A stretch of 64,000 bases of DNA from contig JABHCC010000063.1 in assembly GCA_018669475.1 (NCBI GenBank), positions 1 to 64,000 on the forward strand, written 5' to 3'. Both the position numbers and the translations under genes were made by a program. Of this stretch, positions 33,273 through 40,820 are shown piece after piece. Positions within the stretch are counted from its first letter, which is position 1. Each line of letters opens with the position of its first letter. The notes under the pieces were generated by a model. It was not told the DNA's origin and made no database searches. It saw only the letters and a list, made by a program, of their open reading frames with translations. This DNA comes from Bacteroidota bacterium (GTDB lineage Bacteria; Bacteroidota; Bacteroidia; Bacteroidales; UBA12481).

Positions 33273-34898
33273 TTAGTCTTCATCGTTTGTGTCACCAAAG
33301 AAATAAGGTTGGTGAGTGATGACCGGAATCTCATCAAAATTCTCCAATGGGGGAGGTGATGGGATTTTCCACTCCAGGGTTACTCCCTTCCATGGGTTAG
33401 GGCCTGCCAATGCGCCCTTTTTCCTGGCGTAAATAAGATTGCTTATCATCATGAAAATTCCAATTATCAGAATAAATGCTCCGATTGTTGAAATTACATG
33501 ACCGGTTTGGTACTGCGGTAGATAATCAAAATAGCGTCTTGGCATACCTTGTAATCCAATAATGAATAGAGGGAAATAAAGGACATTGAATCCAAGGAAC
33601 AGGAAGCCCCAGGCGATATTGGCCCAGCGGAAACTGTACATTCTGCCGTACATTTTCGGGAACCAATAATGAATCCCGGCAAAAAACGCAAAACCCATAC
33701 CACCAAAAATGATATAGTGAAAATGAGCTACAACAAATGCAGTGTCATGAGTGTGGATATTAGTTGCCAATGCTCCAAGAGTTAATCCTGTAAAACCACC
33801 AATAAGGAATAAGAATATTAAGGATATCGCATACAATAGAGGTGGCTTTAAGGAAATTTTACCACCGTACATAGTAGATAGCCAGTTAAACACTTTTATT
33901 GCTGAAGGAACCGCTACAATAAAGGTAAGGAATGAAAAGAACCATCGAGACCAATAGCTAATCCCGGAGGTAAACATATGATGACCCCATACGAAATAAC
34001 CTACAACGGCAATGGCTATACTTGAAATAGCGATAGCACCATAACCGAAAACCGGTTTCTGAGAAAAGGTGGGAAATATCTCAGTAACAACACCCATAGC
34101 TGGTAATATCATTATGTAAACTGCCGGATGAGAATAGATCCAGAATAAGTGCTGGAAGAGCACTGGATCACCACCAAGCGCCGGGTCAAAGAAGCCAATA
34201 TTCAGTACTCTTTCTGCAATAACCATCAATAAAGTTATTCCTACAATGGGTGTGGCAAGAACCTGTATCCAGGCTGTTGCGTATAATGACCATGGGAAAA
34301 GGGGCATTTTAAACCAGGTCATCCCGGGAGCTCTCATTCGGTGAATAGTTACAATGAAGTTTAGTCCGGTAAGGATGGAGGCAAAGCCCAGAATAAATGC
34401 CGCTGAAAGAGCCCAAATCACATTCGTTGATGATTCTGCACTATAGGGCACATAAAAGGTCCAGCCAGTATCAGGAGGATCACCGCCCACGAATTGTGAA
34501 AATAAACCAAGAATGGCACCAGTCATAAATAAATACCAAGAGAAAAGATTGAGCTTTGGGAATGCAACATCCTTGGCTCCAATAAGTATGGGCAGGAATA
34601 GATTGCCAAAAACGGCCGCTAAACCCGGAATAACTACAATAAATATCATAATCACACCATGAATGGTAAAGACACCATTATAAGTTTGAGCATCCATGAT
34701 GGTTGGTCCGGGAGCAATTTTCTCAATTCTCATCATCAGACCCAAAAGTGCAGCAACCAGAAAGAAAACCGTAATGGCATACATGTACATCAAACCGATC
34801 TTTTTATGATCGGTCGATGTCAGCCATCCGAGCAGGCCTTTGTATTTTCCCTTGTGCTCCAGGTAGCTTTCGTGCGTGTATTTTTCAGTTGAACTCAT
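33273..34898 (-). CDS. ctaD: Cytochrome c oxidase subunit I, A2-type
   Basis: A 541-residue, 12-helix heme-copper oxidase subunit I. The low-spin heme ligand is in FTIHGVIMIF and the CuB ligands are in WIYSHPAVYIMILP and GHHMFTSG; the binuclear and low-spin heme histidines are in HTHDTAFVVAHFHYIIFGG. The key D-channel region reads YSHPAVY, without the glutamate found in the A1-type HPEVY motif. This is the A2-type signature known from the Rhodothermus-like caa3 oxidases. It begins one base before the Sco gene stop, so the two are tightly coupled. Confidence 0.96.
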   Translation of the reverse strand: MSSTEKYTHESYLEHKGKYKGLLGWLTSTDHKKIGLMYMYAITVFFLVAALLGLMMRIEKIAPGPTIMDAQTYNGVFTIHGVIMIFIVVIPGLAAVFGNLFLPILIGAKDVAFPKLNLFSWYLFMTGAILGLFSQFVGGDPPDTGWTFYVPYSAESSTNVIWALSAAFILGFASILTGLNFIVTIHRMRAPGMTWFKMPLFPWSLYATAWIQVLATPIVGITLLMVIAERVLNIGFFDPALGGDPVLFQHLFWIYSHPAVYIMILPAMGVVTEIFPTFSQKPVFGYGAIAISSIAIAVVGYFVWGHHMFTSGISYWSRWFFSFLTFIVAVPSAIKVFNWLSTMYGGKISLKPPLLYAISLIFLFLIGGFTGLTLGALATNIHTHDTAFVVAHFHYIIFGGMGFAFFAGIHYWFPKMYGRMYSFRWANIAWGFLFLGFNVLYFPLFIIGLQGMPRRYFDYLPQYQTGHVISTIGAFILIIGIFMMISNLIYARKKGALAGPNPWKGVTLEWKIPSPPPLENFDEIPVITHQPYFFGDTNDED

Positions 34899-34899
34899 A

Positions 34900-35682
34900 T
34901 CACTTGTTTTCTGTTTTTCTTCTTCCTTTGACTATCAGGTAAACAAAAATAGCTAAGGCAATTATAATGGTAAAGAAACCGACTATACGGGTAATTTGAA
35001 GAGTGTAGCCTCTGCCCTGCGGATCGTAGGCAAAACAATACTCCAGTATTTTATTAATTGTGGGTTGGGCAATCCCTTTCTGTGCCTCAATCAGGGCCAT
35101 CTTAACATCAAAAGGTAAATAACTGACACCATAAAGATATCGTGTAATCTTTCCCTCGGGGCTGATGATCATGATTGCGGATGGATGAGCAAAATCAAGA
35201 CCCTGAGCTTTATATCTCCATCCAACGGCATTAGTTATCTTATTAATTGTTTCTTGTGAGCTTGTCAGGAAATTCCAATGTGGCCAATATTTTGGGTCAA
35301 TTTGCTGAACAAAATTGGCTTTTTCAGCCCTGGCTTTATCAGGTGAGTCTTTGGGATCAAAACTGAAAGTGATCACATCATAGTCTTCCCCCAGATTCAT
35401 GTCTAGCTTGGTGATGACATCCGCAACTCCTGCCAGTAGTGGTCCGCACATACCCGGACAATCAAAGTAAACAAATGACAGAATAGTTGGCTTATCAATA
35501 TGCTCGTTTAATGATACACGGCTACCGTCTTCCAACATGAATTCCAGATCCATGGGGATTGTGCTTTCTAACTTCTCCACAATTCCTATCTCAATATTTT
35601 CTTCGTTAAATGGTTTTACTTGTGCCGGTACCTGACAACTCACAAGTGAAATAATGAATGCAAAAGCCAATCGAATGTTCAT
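34900..35682 (-). CDS. Sco-family CuA assembly protein
   Basis: A 260-residue protein with a signal peptide (MNIRLAFAFIISLVSCQVPAQ), a thioredoxin-like domain and a C-terminal membrane helix (ITRIVGFFTIIIALAIFVYLIV). The copper-binding CxxxC motif is in VYFDCPGMCGPLLAG, and the distal histidine is in GLDFAHPSAIMII. Sco proteins deliver copper to the CuA centre of subunit II, and this gene is just upstream of subunit I. The extra C-terminal helix anchors the domain in the periplasm. Confidence 0.93.
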   Translation of the reverse strand: MNIRLAFAFIISLVSCQVPAQVKPFNEENIEIGIVEKLESTIPMDLEFMLEDGSRVSLNEHIDKPTILSFVYFDCPGMCGPLLAGVADVITKLDMNLGEDYDVITFSFDPKDSPDKARAEKANFVQQIDPKYWPHWNFLTSSQETINKITNAVGWRYKAQGLDFAHPSAIMIISPEGKITRYLYGVSYLPFDVKMALIEAQKGIAQPTINKILEYCFAYDPQGRGYTLQITRIVGFFTIIIALAIFVYLIVKGRRKTENK

Positions 35683-35727
35683 TATGAGTAGGTATTTGTT
35701 TCTTATTTAAGCCAGGTCTTCTTAATA

Positions 35728-36648
35728 CTACATTTGAGTTTTGAGATTGTTTCCATGTTTTTTTCCAAGCATGAAAATGGTTCTTAATTGCAATAAAACA
35801 TAAAAAATAAGTCCCCAAACTGCCAGCACAGCAATGAAATAGCTGAAAATAATCCAATACGGCGCCTTATTCATACTATTCCACATAGCTCGTTTTTCTG
35901 TCAGGCTGACGGCTGTAAATGGCATCCCCACTGCCAGAGTAGCATCTGTAATGACCACTCCAAATTGTTCTTCATCATACAGTTGTACTGATAATTCCAG
36001 TGTGCCATCCGGATCACCCGGAAGATCTTTTGGAGAGATGAAACTGGCTTTGCCAAGCTCATCCGTTATGATTAACTCACCAATGGGGAGGTATCCGAAG
36101 GTTCTTTTTACCATTAGTTTAACTTCGGCACCAGTGACTGGGGTGATTTCGCCATTCTCGGTACCACTTACAAGAGCAGTAATGGTCTCTTCATTTTCCT
36201 CCATCAGAGCTATCGTAATGTCAGTCCACCGTTTATTTAAGCCACCAGTTAATGTTGACACTTCCTGAAGGTAATCTGGATTGAAGCTCCTTACATAGGC
36301 AATAGTCTCCCATGTTTCTCTACTGTTCAGTATATTCTGAAAACCAAGCATCAATCCTCGTCCGTTTCTGATTTTGTAATACAGTTCACCATCAGAATTA
36401 GATTGAAACCCAGCAGCCTCAGGGTCTGGTGGTGGTGGAACTAAAGGGGCAAAATTTCCTTCTCCCGGCATGCCATGACAGCTTTTGCAATTGGTCAGGT
36501 ATAGTGCAGAACCAGAGGATATTGCATTTTCATCAAATGAAAAAGTTGCAAGACGATCTTTCTGGTTATCCGGAACAATCCAGTCCTGAGCAAATAAGGT
36601 ATTTGACAGTGATACGGCGATGATTATTAAATATAATATTCGTTTCAT
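35728..36648 (-). CDS. Membrane-anchored monoheme cytochrome c with Ig-like domain
   Basis: A 306-residue protein with signal peptide (ending near LFAQ). A cytochrome c domain has the heme motif CKSCH at about residue 54 and a downstream methionine in GRGLMLGFQN. A beta-rich segment of about 100 residues (ITPVTGAEVKLMVKRTFGYLPIGELIIT) follows, and one C-terminal helix (PYWIIFSYFIAVLAVWGLIFYVLL) anchors it. It lies 11 bp after the NrfD-like gene, so it is probably the electron-accepting subunit of that complex and hands electrons to the caa3 oxidase. No close family name is recognised. Confidence 0.85.
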   Translation of the reverse strand: MKRILYLIIIAVSLSNTLFAQDWIVPDNQKDRLATFSFDENAISSGSALYLTNCKSCHGMPGEGNFAPLVPPPPDPEAAGFQSNSDGELYYKIRNGRGLMLGFQNILNSRETWETIAYVRSFNPDYLQEVSTLTGGLNKRWTDITIALMEENEETITALVSGTENGEITPVTGAEVKLMVKRTFGYLPIGELIITDELGKASFISPKDLPGDPDGTLELSVQLYDEEQFGVVITDATLAVGMPFTAVSLTEKRAMWNSMNKAPYWIIFSYFIAVLAVWGLIFYVLLQLRTIFMLGKKHGNNLKTQM

Positions 36649-36659
36649 AATATCCTGAT

Positions 36660-38009
36660 TTACTCTCCCAGTGGTTTATCGTTTGAATGATCTTGTTCCA
36701 TAGCAGTCTCCCAGATTGGAATAATTGGAAAGAGTTTTGACAATACTGAGATAATGATAAGAACCAAAATGAAACTCCCTAAAGTAATTGAGGTTTCAAT
36801 AATTGTAGGTTTATAAACTAACCACATATCTGGTACACCTTGCATTGGCAGAAAAGGGTGTTCCTGTGTTGGAACAACGATAATGTACCTTTTTAGCCAG
36901 GCTCCTGCGATAACAAATAGAGAAATGAAAGCTAGTGGGCCGGATTTTCGCATTTTCTTGAATAATACCAGTATCATAGGAAGAATCAATCCCAGAATCT
37001 GTGTGCTCCAGAATAACAATGCATAGTGTCCGGTAAATAAAGCCTGTAAATGCAAAGCATCCATCTTTTTTAATTTAAATCCCGGAACCAAAAATTCATT
37101 GATGTTAAAATAGAAATACACAATTGAAACGAGGAATAATAATTTGCCGATCATATCGAAGTGATAATCAGTCAGGTATTTTTTCAGGTTATAACTTTTC
37201 CTGAAAAAGCGCATGGCCACAATAACAGATGCTGTACCGGCAACAAAGGCACCTGAAAGGAAATAGGGGCCAAATATGGTTGAGTCCCAGCCAGGCCGCA
37301 GAGTAACAGCAAACAACCAGGATGTTACCGTATGGATTGCAAAAGCTGTAGGTATGATCAGGATTAGCAGAATTCGAATTATCTTGAACAAAACCTTGTA
37401 TTGTTCAGGAGTATGTTGCCAGTTGAAGGATAATATGTTGTATGCTTTCTGTAACCATACCGGTGTGTGTCCGATCCTGTTTTTACTGATAGCTAAGTCA
37501 GGAAGTAAGGTGAAAAAATACAAGAGAAAACTAAGAGTAAAGTAGGTCGTTACCACAGTGACGTCCCACAAGATGGGGGATTGTATTTTACCGTGAGTAA
37601 AAAGGTAGTACAAGCGATCAGGACGACCCATATCAGAAATGATCACCAAACCAGCAACGGCAGCAAAAGCAATTGCGATTATTTCTGCTATTCTTCCGAT
37701 TGGAACAATCCATTTGTAACCAATCAAACCAAGAATCCCACTGATAAGCATTCCTACCAGACTGGCTGCGACGAAGAAAACAAAATTCGAGATATACATC
37801 CCCCAGCTAACGTAATCTCGCATGCCGGTAACTCCCAGCCCTTCTTGTAGCTGAATATAGTATGCATACAGACAGGCAAAAAGAGCCAGGATCAGAAAAG
37901 TCATCCATATGATAAACCCCCTGCTGAGACCAACTGGTTTTAGCAAGTCGGTGGCGACCCGGTCGAGAGTGTCTGGATTGTATTTCGGAGTTGATTTATT
38001 TAGTGACAT
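36660..38009 (-). CDS. NrfD-like quinol-binding membrane subunit
   Basis: A 449-residue polytopic membrane protein of the NrfD/PsrC family (about nine to ten helices). It begins with GFIIWMTFLILALFACLYAYYIQL and has the pattern typical of quinol-oxidising subunits (MRDYVSWGMYISNFVFFVAASLVGMLISG). Such subunits exchange electrons with menaquinol and pass them to an iron-sulfur partner, which here is encoded 11 bp upstream. No ActA/B/D/E genes of the full alternative complex III are seen around it. Confidence 0.9.
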   Translation of the reverse strand: MSLNKSTPKYNPDTLDRVATDLLKPVGLSRGFIIWMTFLILALFACLYAYYIQLQEGLGVTGMRDYVSWGMYISNFVFFVAASLVGMLISGILGLIGYKWIVPIGRIAEIIAIAFAAVAGLVIISDMGRPDRLYYLFTHGKIQSPILWDVTVVTTYFTLSFLLYFFTLLPDLAISKNRIGHTPVWLQKAYNILSFNWQHTPEQYKVLFKIIRILLILIIPTAFAIHTVTSWLFAVTLRPGWDSTIFGPYFLSGAFVAGTASVIVAMRFFRKSYNLKKYLTDYHFDMIGKLLFLVSIVYFYFNINEFLVPGFKLKKMDALHLQALFTGHYALLFWSTQILGLILPMILVLFKKMRKSGPLAFISLFVIAGAWLKRYIIVVPTQEHPFLPMQGVPDMWLVYKPTIIETSITLGSFILVLIIISVLSKLFPIIPIWETAMEQDHSNDKPLGE

Positions 38010-38020
38010 TTATAGCAGGT

Positions 38021-39001
38021 TTAGGAGTGAGATTCATCGTGGTCGTCCAGTATGGATTTCTCCGGAAAATCAACTGAACGGTTTTTGGGCGGTAAATAAA
38101 ATACCCTTGGTTCGGTTCCCAGTTCAGGCATCAGGCGATATCCTCCGTTGTCGCGAAGGAGTTGACTTAAACGAACAGTTTCTTTCGTGGTTCCATTGGT
38201 CACTGCATCTTCGTTTTCGTCCCCAAAGTAATAAACACCGTTTGGGCATGCCGAAACACAATAAGGTAGCTTGCCTTCGCGCAGGCGGTCAGAGCTGAAA
38301 AGACATTTCGTTACAGTACCTTTCCTTTGAGGAACATTCAGTTCAACATCGTAGGTTTTATCTTGATCTTCTTCTGCCATCAGAGGTTCTTCCCAATGGA
38401 ATATTCTCGCAGAATACGGACAGGCAGCCATGCAAAAACGACAACCAATACAACGTTCATTGTCAATTAAAACAATCCCATCCTGTCTTTTATAAGTGGC
38501 ATCAACCGGACAAACTGAAACACAGGGAGGATTATCGCAGTGCTGACATGTTTTTGGCATGAAGTAAGGTGCTGAATTCTTACTCTCCTGCATTTCTAAT
38601 GTGTTGATGTGGTATTCGTGAGGTCTCAGGTCATGAGCATTCTGGCAGGCGGAAATACAATTACGGGCATTCTTGCACTTTGCAAGATCTACTACCATAA
38701 TCCATTTTTTACCCGGAATTCCTTCTCTTCCCAGTTTAGAAAGGGTTTTAGCCGTAGGATCCAAATCTTCAATCTGGTCTTTAGGTATTTTTACCAGTTT
38801 ATTATCCTCAGTCAGAACTTTGACATATTCATCCTTTCCCTTGGATTTCTCATATTTCAAACCTGAGTATATGGCAGCTGAACCTGCAAAAGTAGCAGCT
38901 CCATATAAGCCAAATCTCTTCATAAAATCCCGTCGCGAAGTTTCAGGGACATTATCAGGTTTACCAGAGGATTGGGATCCCTTTTTTTCTTTGTCTTCCA
39001 T
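38021..39001 (-). CDS. Tat-exported 4Fe-4S ferredoxin-type subunit
   Basis: A 326-residue protein with a twin-arginine motif SRRDFMKRFGLYG and a hydrophobic stretch. It carries 16 cysteines in four clusters: CKNARNCISAC, CQHCDNPPCVSVCP, CIGCRFCMAACPY and CLFSSDRLREGKLPYCVSACP. This layout is that of NrfC/HybA/DmsB-like electron-transfer subunits with four [4Fe-4S] clusters. It is the first gene of the operon, with its start 373 bp from the divergent sulfatase gene. With the NrfD-like partner it should carry electrons between quinol and the monoheme cytochrome. Confidence 0.93.
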   Translation of the reverse strand: MEDKEKKGSQSSGKPDNVPETSRRDFMKRFGLYGAATFAGSAAIYSGLKYEKSKGKDEYVKVLTEDNKLVKIPKDQIEDLDPTAKTLSKLGREGIPGKKWIMVVDLAKCKNARNCISACQNAHDLRPHEYHINTLEMQESKNSAPYFMPKTCQHCDNPPCVSVCPVDATYKRQDGIVLIDNERCIGCRFCMAACPYSARIFHWEEPLMAEEDQDKTYDVELNVPQRKGTVTKCLFSSDRLREGKLPYCVSACPNGVYYFGDENEDAVTNGTTKETVRLSQLLRDNGGYRLMPELGTEPRVFYLPPKNRSVDFPEKSILDDHDESHS

Positions 39002-39373
39002 ATTTGTGAAGTTATTCTATTATATTCCGCTCTGATACAAGTTTAGACTCAGAAAATTAACTAAAAAAATGCATTATTAACTTATATCTGCTTGTAATTT
39101 ATTAGGATTCGCGTACTAAATGACAAAGATTACATAATTGTATTAATTACAAAATCCATTTCTGTAATATTTGCTTCACTGCCTTGAATTAAATATCTGC
39201 GGACTCATAATTTGCATGCATTAAGTAGTTTAGGCTAACTTAGTATGATTATAAATTAGGCTTAGATTTTTTTTGCAATCATTAATCTAAAATTCAAGAA
39301 AGTAGAAGTCAATAGCAATTGAGTATTAGTCCTGACAATTATCTAAATTTATATCTTTGCTGAAAACCTGACC
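39002..39373. promoter_or_regulatory. AT-rich divergent intergenic region between oxidase operon and sulfatase
   Basis: No credible gene lies in these 372 bases. The region is strongly AT-rich and separates two divergent starts, so both promoters should be here. On the plus strand TATCTTTG at 39352-39359 fits the Bacteroidota -7 consensus TAnnTTTG, only 14 bp from the sulfatase ATG. On the minus strand TAAACTTG (plus strand CAAGTTTA near 39040) is a one-mismatch match to the same consensus. No clear -33 TTTG at the usual distance was found for either. No palindromic operator stands out. Confidence 0.5.
39352..39359 (+). promoter_or_regulatory. Putative -7 element TATCTTTG for the sulfatase gene
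   Basis: The octamer TATCTTTG matches the Bacteroidota sigma -7 consensus TAnnTTTG exactly. It ends 14 bp before ATG 39374, implying a very short 5' untranslated region. A well-spaced -33 TTTG element is not visible, so the assignment is tentative. Confidence 0.4.
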
Positions 39374-40714
39374 ATGAAAGCTTATTCCCTTACCCTGGTA
39401 GTCTTAATTCTGGGACTGTTGAACTCCTGTTCTGAGGATAGAACGGGATTTGATAAGCCAAATTTTATTATTCTTTTCAGTGATGATATGGGATATGGGG
39501 ATCTGGGTGTATTCGGACATCCAACCATTCAGACGCCGAATCTCGACCGCATGGCGGCAGAGGGAATGAAGTTCACAAATTTTTACAGCGGATCTCCTGC
39601 CTGTACAGCGAGTCGATATGCCTTAATGACCGGACGGTATCCTTTACGAAGCGGATTTGGATGGGTTTTGGTGCCAAGTTCTCCAAGGGGCATTCATCCG
39701 GAGGAATATACTCTTGCGGAAGGACTCAAGGAGGCAGGATATCAAACTGCGATATACGGCAAATGGCATTTGGGAACTACACGTAAAGACTATTTGCCTT
39801 TGCAAAATGGTTTTGATGAATACCTGGGGCTTCCATATAGTAATGATATGATACCACCGCGATGGCCGGATATTCCTCTGATTGAGGGGAATGATACCAT
39901 TGAACTCAATCCCGACCAGAACTTACTGACCCGAAAGTATACTGAGAGGGCTATTCAATTCATCAGGAAGAATAAGGAGAATCCCTTTTTTATTTATCTG
40001 CCATATGCTATGCCTCATGTGCCTTTACATCCCGGACCTGAATTTCACGGACAATCACGCCGGGGACTGTATGGTGATGTAGTTGAGGAAATTGATTGGA
40101 GTGCCGGAATGATCATGGGTACCCTCCGGCAGGAAAAACTGGATAAGAATACTCTTGTTTTTTTCACTTCGGATAATGGACCCTGGATTATCAAGCATAC
40201 CAAAGGAGGATCGTCAGGTCTGATGAGAGATGGCAAGGGAAGTACATGGGAAGGGGGGATGCATGAACCCGGAATCGCCTGGTGGCCCGAAACTGTCCCG
40301 GCCGGTCAGATTTGCATGGATGTTTCTTCAACACTTGACCTTTATACTACATTACTTAGTATTGCCGGAGTTGAAATTCCACATGACCGTCCTGTTGATG
40401 GCCGTGATATCACTACCCATATTCTGGGAACGGGCGCCCTTAATCCAACACCATACTTTTTCTATGGGCCCCGCGAATTGCATGCGGTGAGGCTTGGATC
40501 CTGGAAATTGCATATACGTACATCCAGTCAAACAAAAGTTGATTATTTCAATGGAAAATTGCCATTGCTTTTCAAGCTCGATGAGGACCCCTCAGAAAAA
40601 TATGATTTATCAGATCAGCATGGTGAAAAAGTTGCTGAATTGCTTGAAGTAATAGAGAAGCATAAGGCTGAAAGGGAAGCCTCGGGAACCTTTTGGGATA
40701 AAAATCCTTTATAA
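39374..40714 (+). CDS. Secreted S1-family sulfatase lipoprotein
   Basis: A 446-residue lipoprotein (lipobox LLNSC). The sulfatase signature ACTASR has C77 as the formylglycine precursor in the C-x-(P/A)-x-R motif, and the metal ligands are at LFSDDMGYGD near residue 36. Further motifs GKWHLGT and FFTSDNGPW complete the alkaline-phosphatase-like active site. It removes sulfate esters from a carbohydrate, consistent with a role before or alongside the glycoside hydrolases further on. No maturase (anSME) gene is seen in the window. The next gene is a symporter 107 bp downstream. Confidence 0.95.
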   Translation: MKAYSLTLVVLILGLLNSCSEDRTGFDKPNFIILFSDDMGYGDLGVFGHPTIQTPNLDRMAAEGMKFTNFYSGSPACTASRYALMTGRYPLRSGFGWVLVPSSPRGIHPEEYTLAEGLKEAGYQTAIYGKWHLGTTRKDYLPLQNGFDEYLGLPYSNDMIPPRWPDIPLIEGNDTIELNPDQNLLTRKYTERAIQFIRKNKENPFFIYLPYAMPHVPLHPGPEFHGQSRRGLYGDVVEEIDWSAGMIMGTLRQEKLDKNTLVFFTSDNGPWIIKHTKGGSSGLMRDGKGSTWEGGMHEPGIAWWPETVPAGQICMDVSSTLDLYTTLLSIAGVEIPHDRPVDGRDITTHILGTGALNPTPYFFYGPRELHAVRLGSWKLHIRTSSQTKVDYFNGKLPLLFKLDEDPSEKYDLSDQHGEKVAELLEVIEKHKAEREASGTFWDKNPL

Positions 40715-40780
40715 GGCTTCTTTTTTCAACTTTATTTGGAGATATTCGGAAACAGTTATTTCTTTACACTTCGTTTCTGA

Positions 40781-40800
40781 CATAGAATAGAATAGAATAC
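40781..40800 (+). promoter_or_regulatory. TAGAA-repeat motif upstream of the symporter gene
   Basis: The sequence CATAGAATAGAATAGAATAC contains three TAGAA units, 20 bp before ATG 40821. The same core CATAGAATAGAATAG occurs at 46673-46687 just before the GntR gene. A shared regulatory role is possible but not shown. Confidence 0.3.
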
Positions 40801-40820
40801 TTAACATAAGTGATTAAGCT

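Noticed and set aside
30508-39001. A complete alternative complex III operon
   Set aside because: Only an FeS subunit, one NrfD-like subunit and a monoheme cytochrome are present; the pentaheme and other Act subunits are not in the window.
39352-39359. Full Bacteroidota promoter for the sulfatase
   Set aside because: Only the -7 box is convincing; no -33 TTTG at 19-21 bp distance was found.
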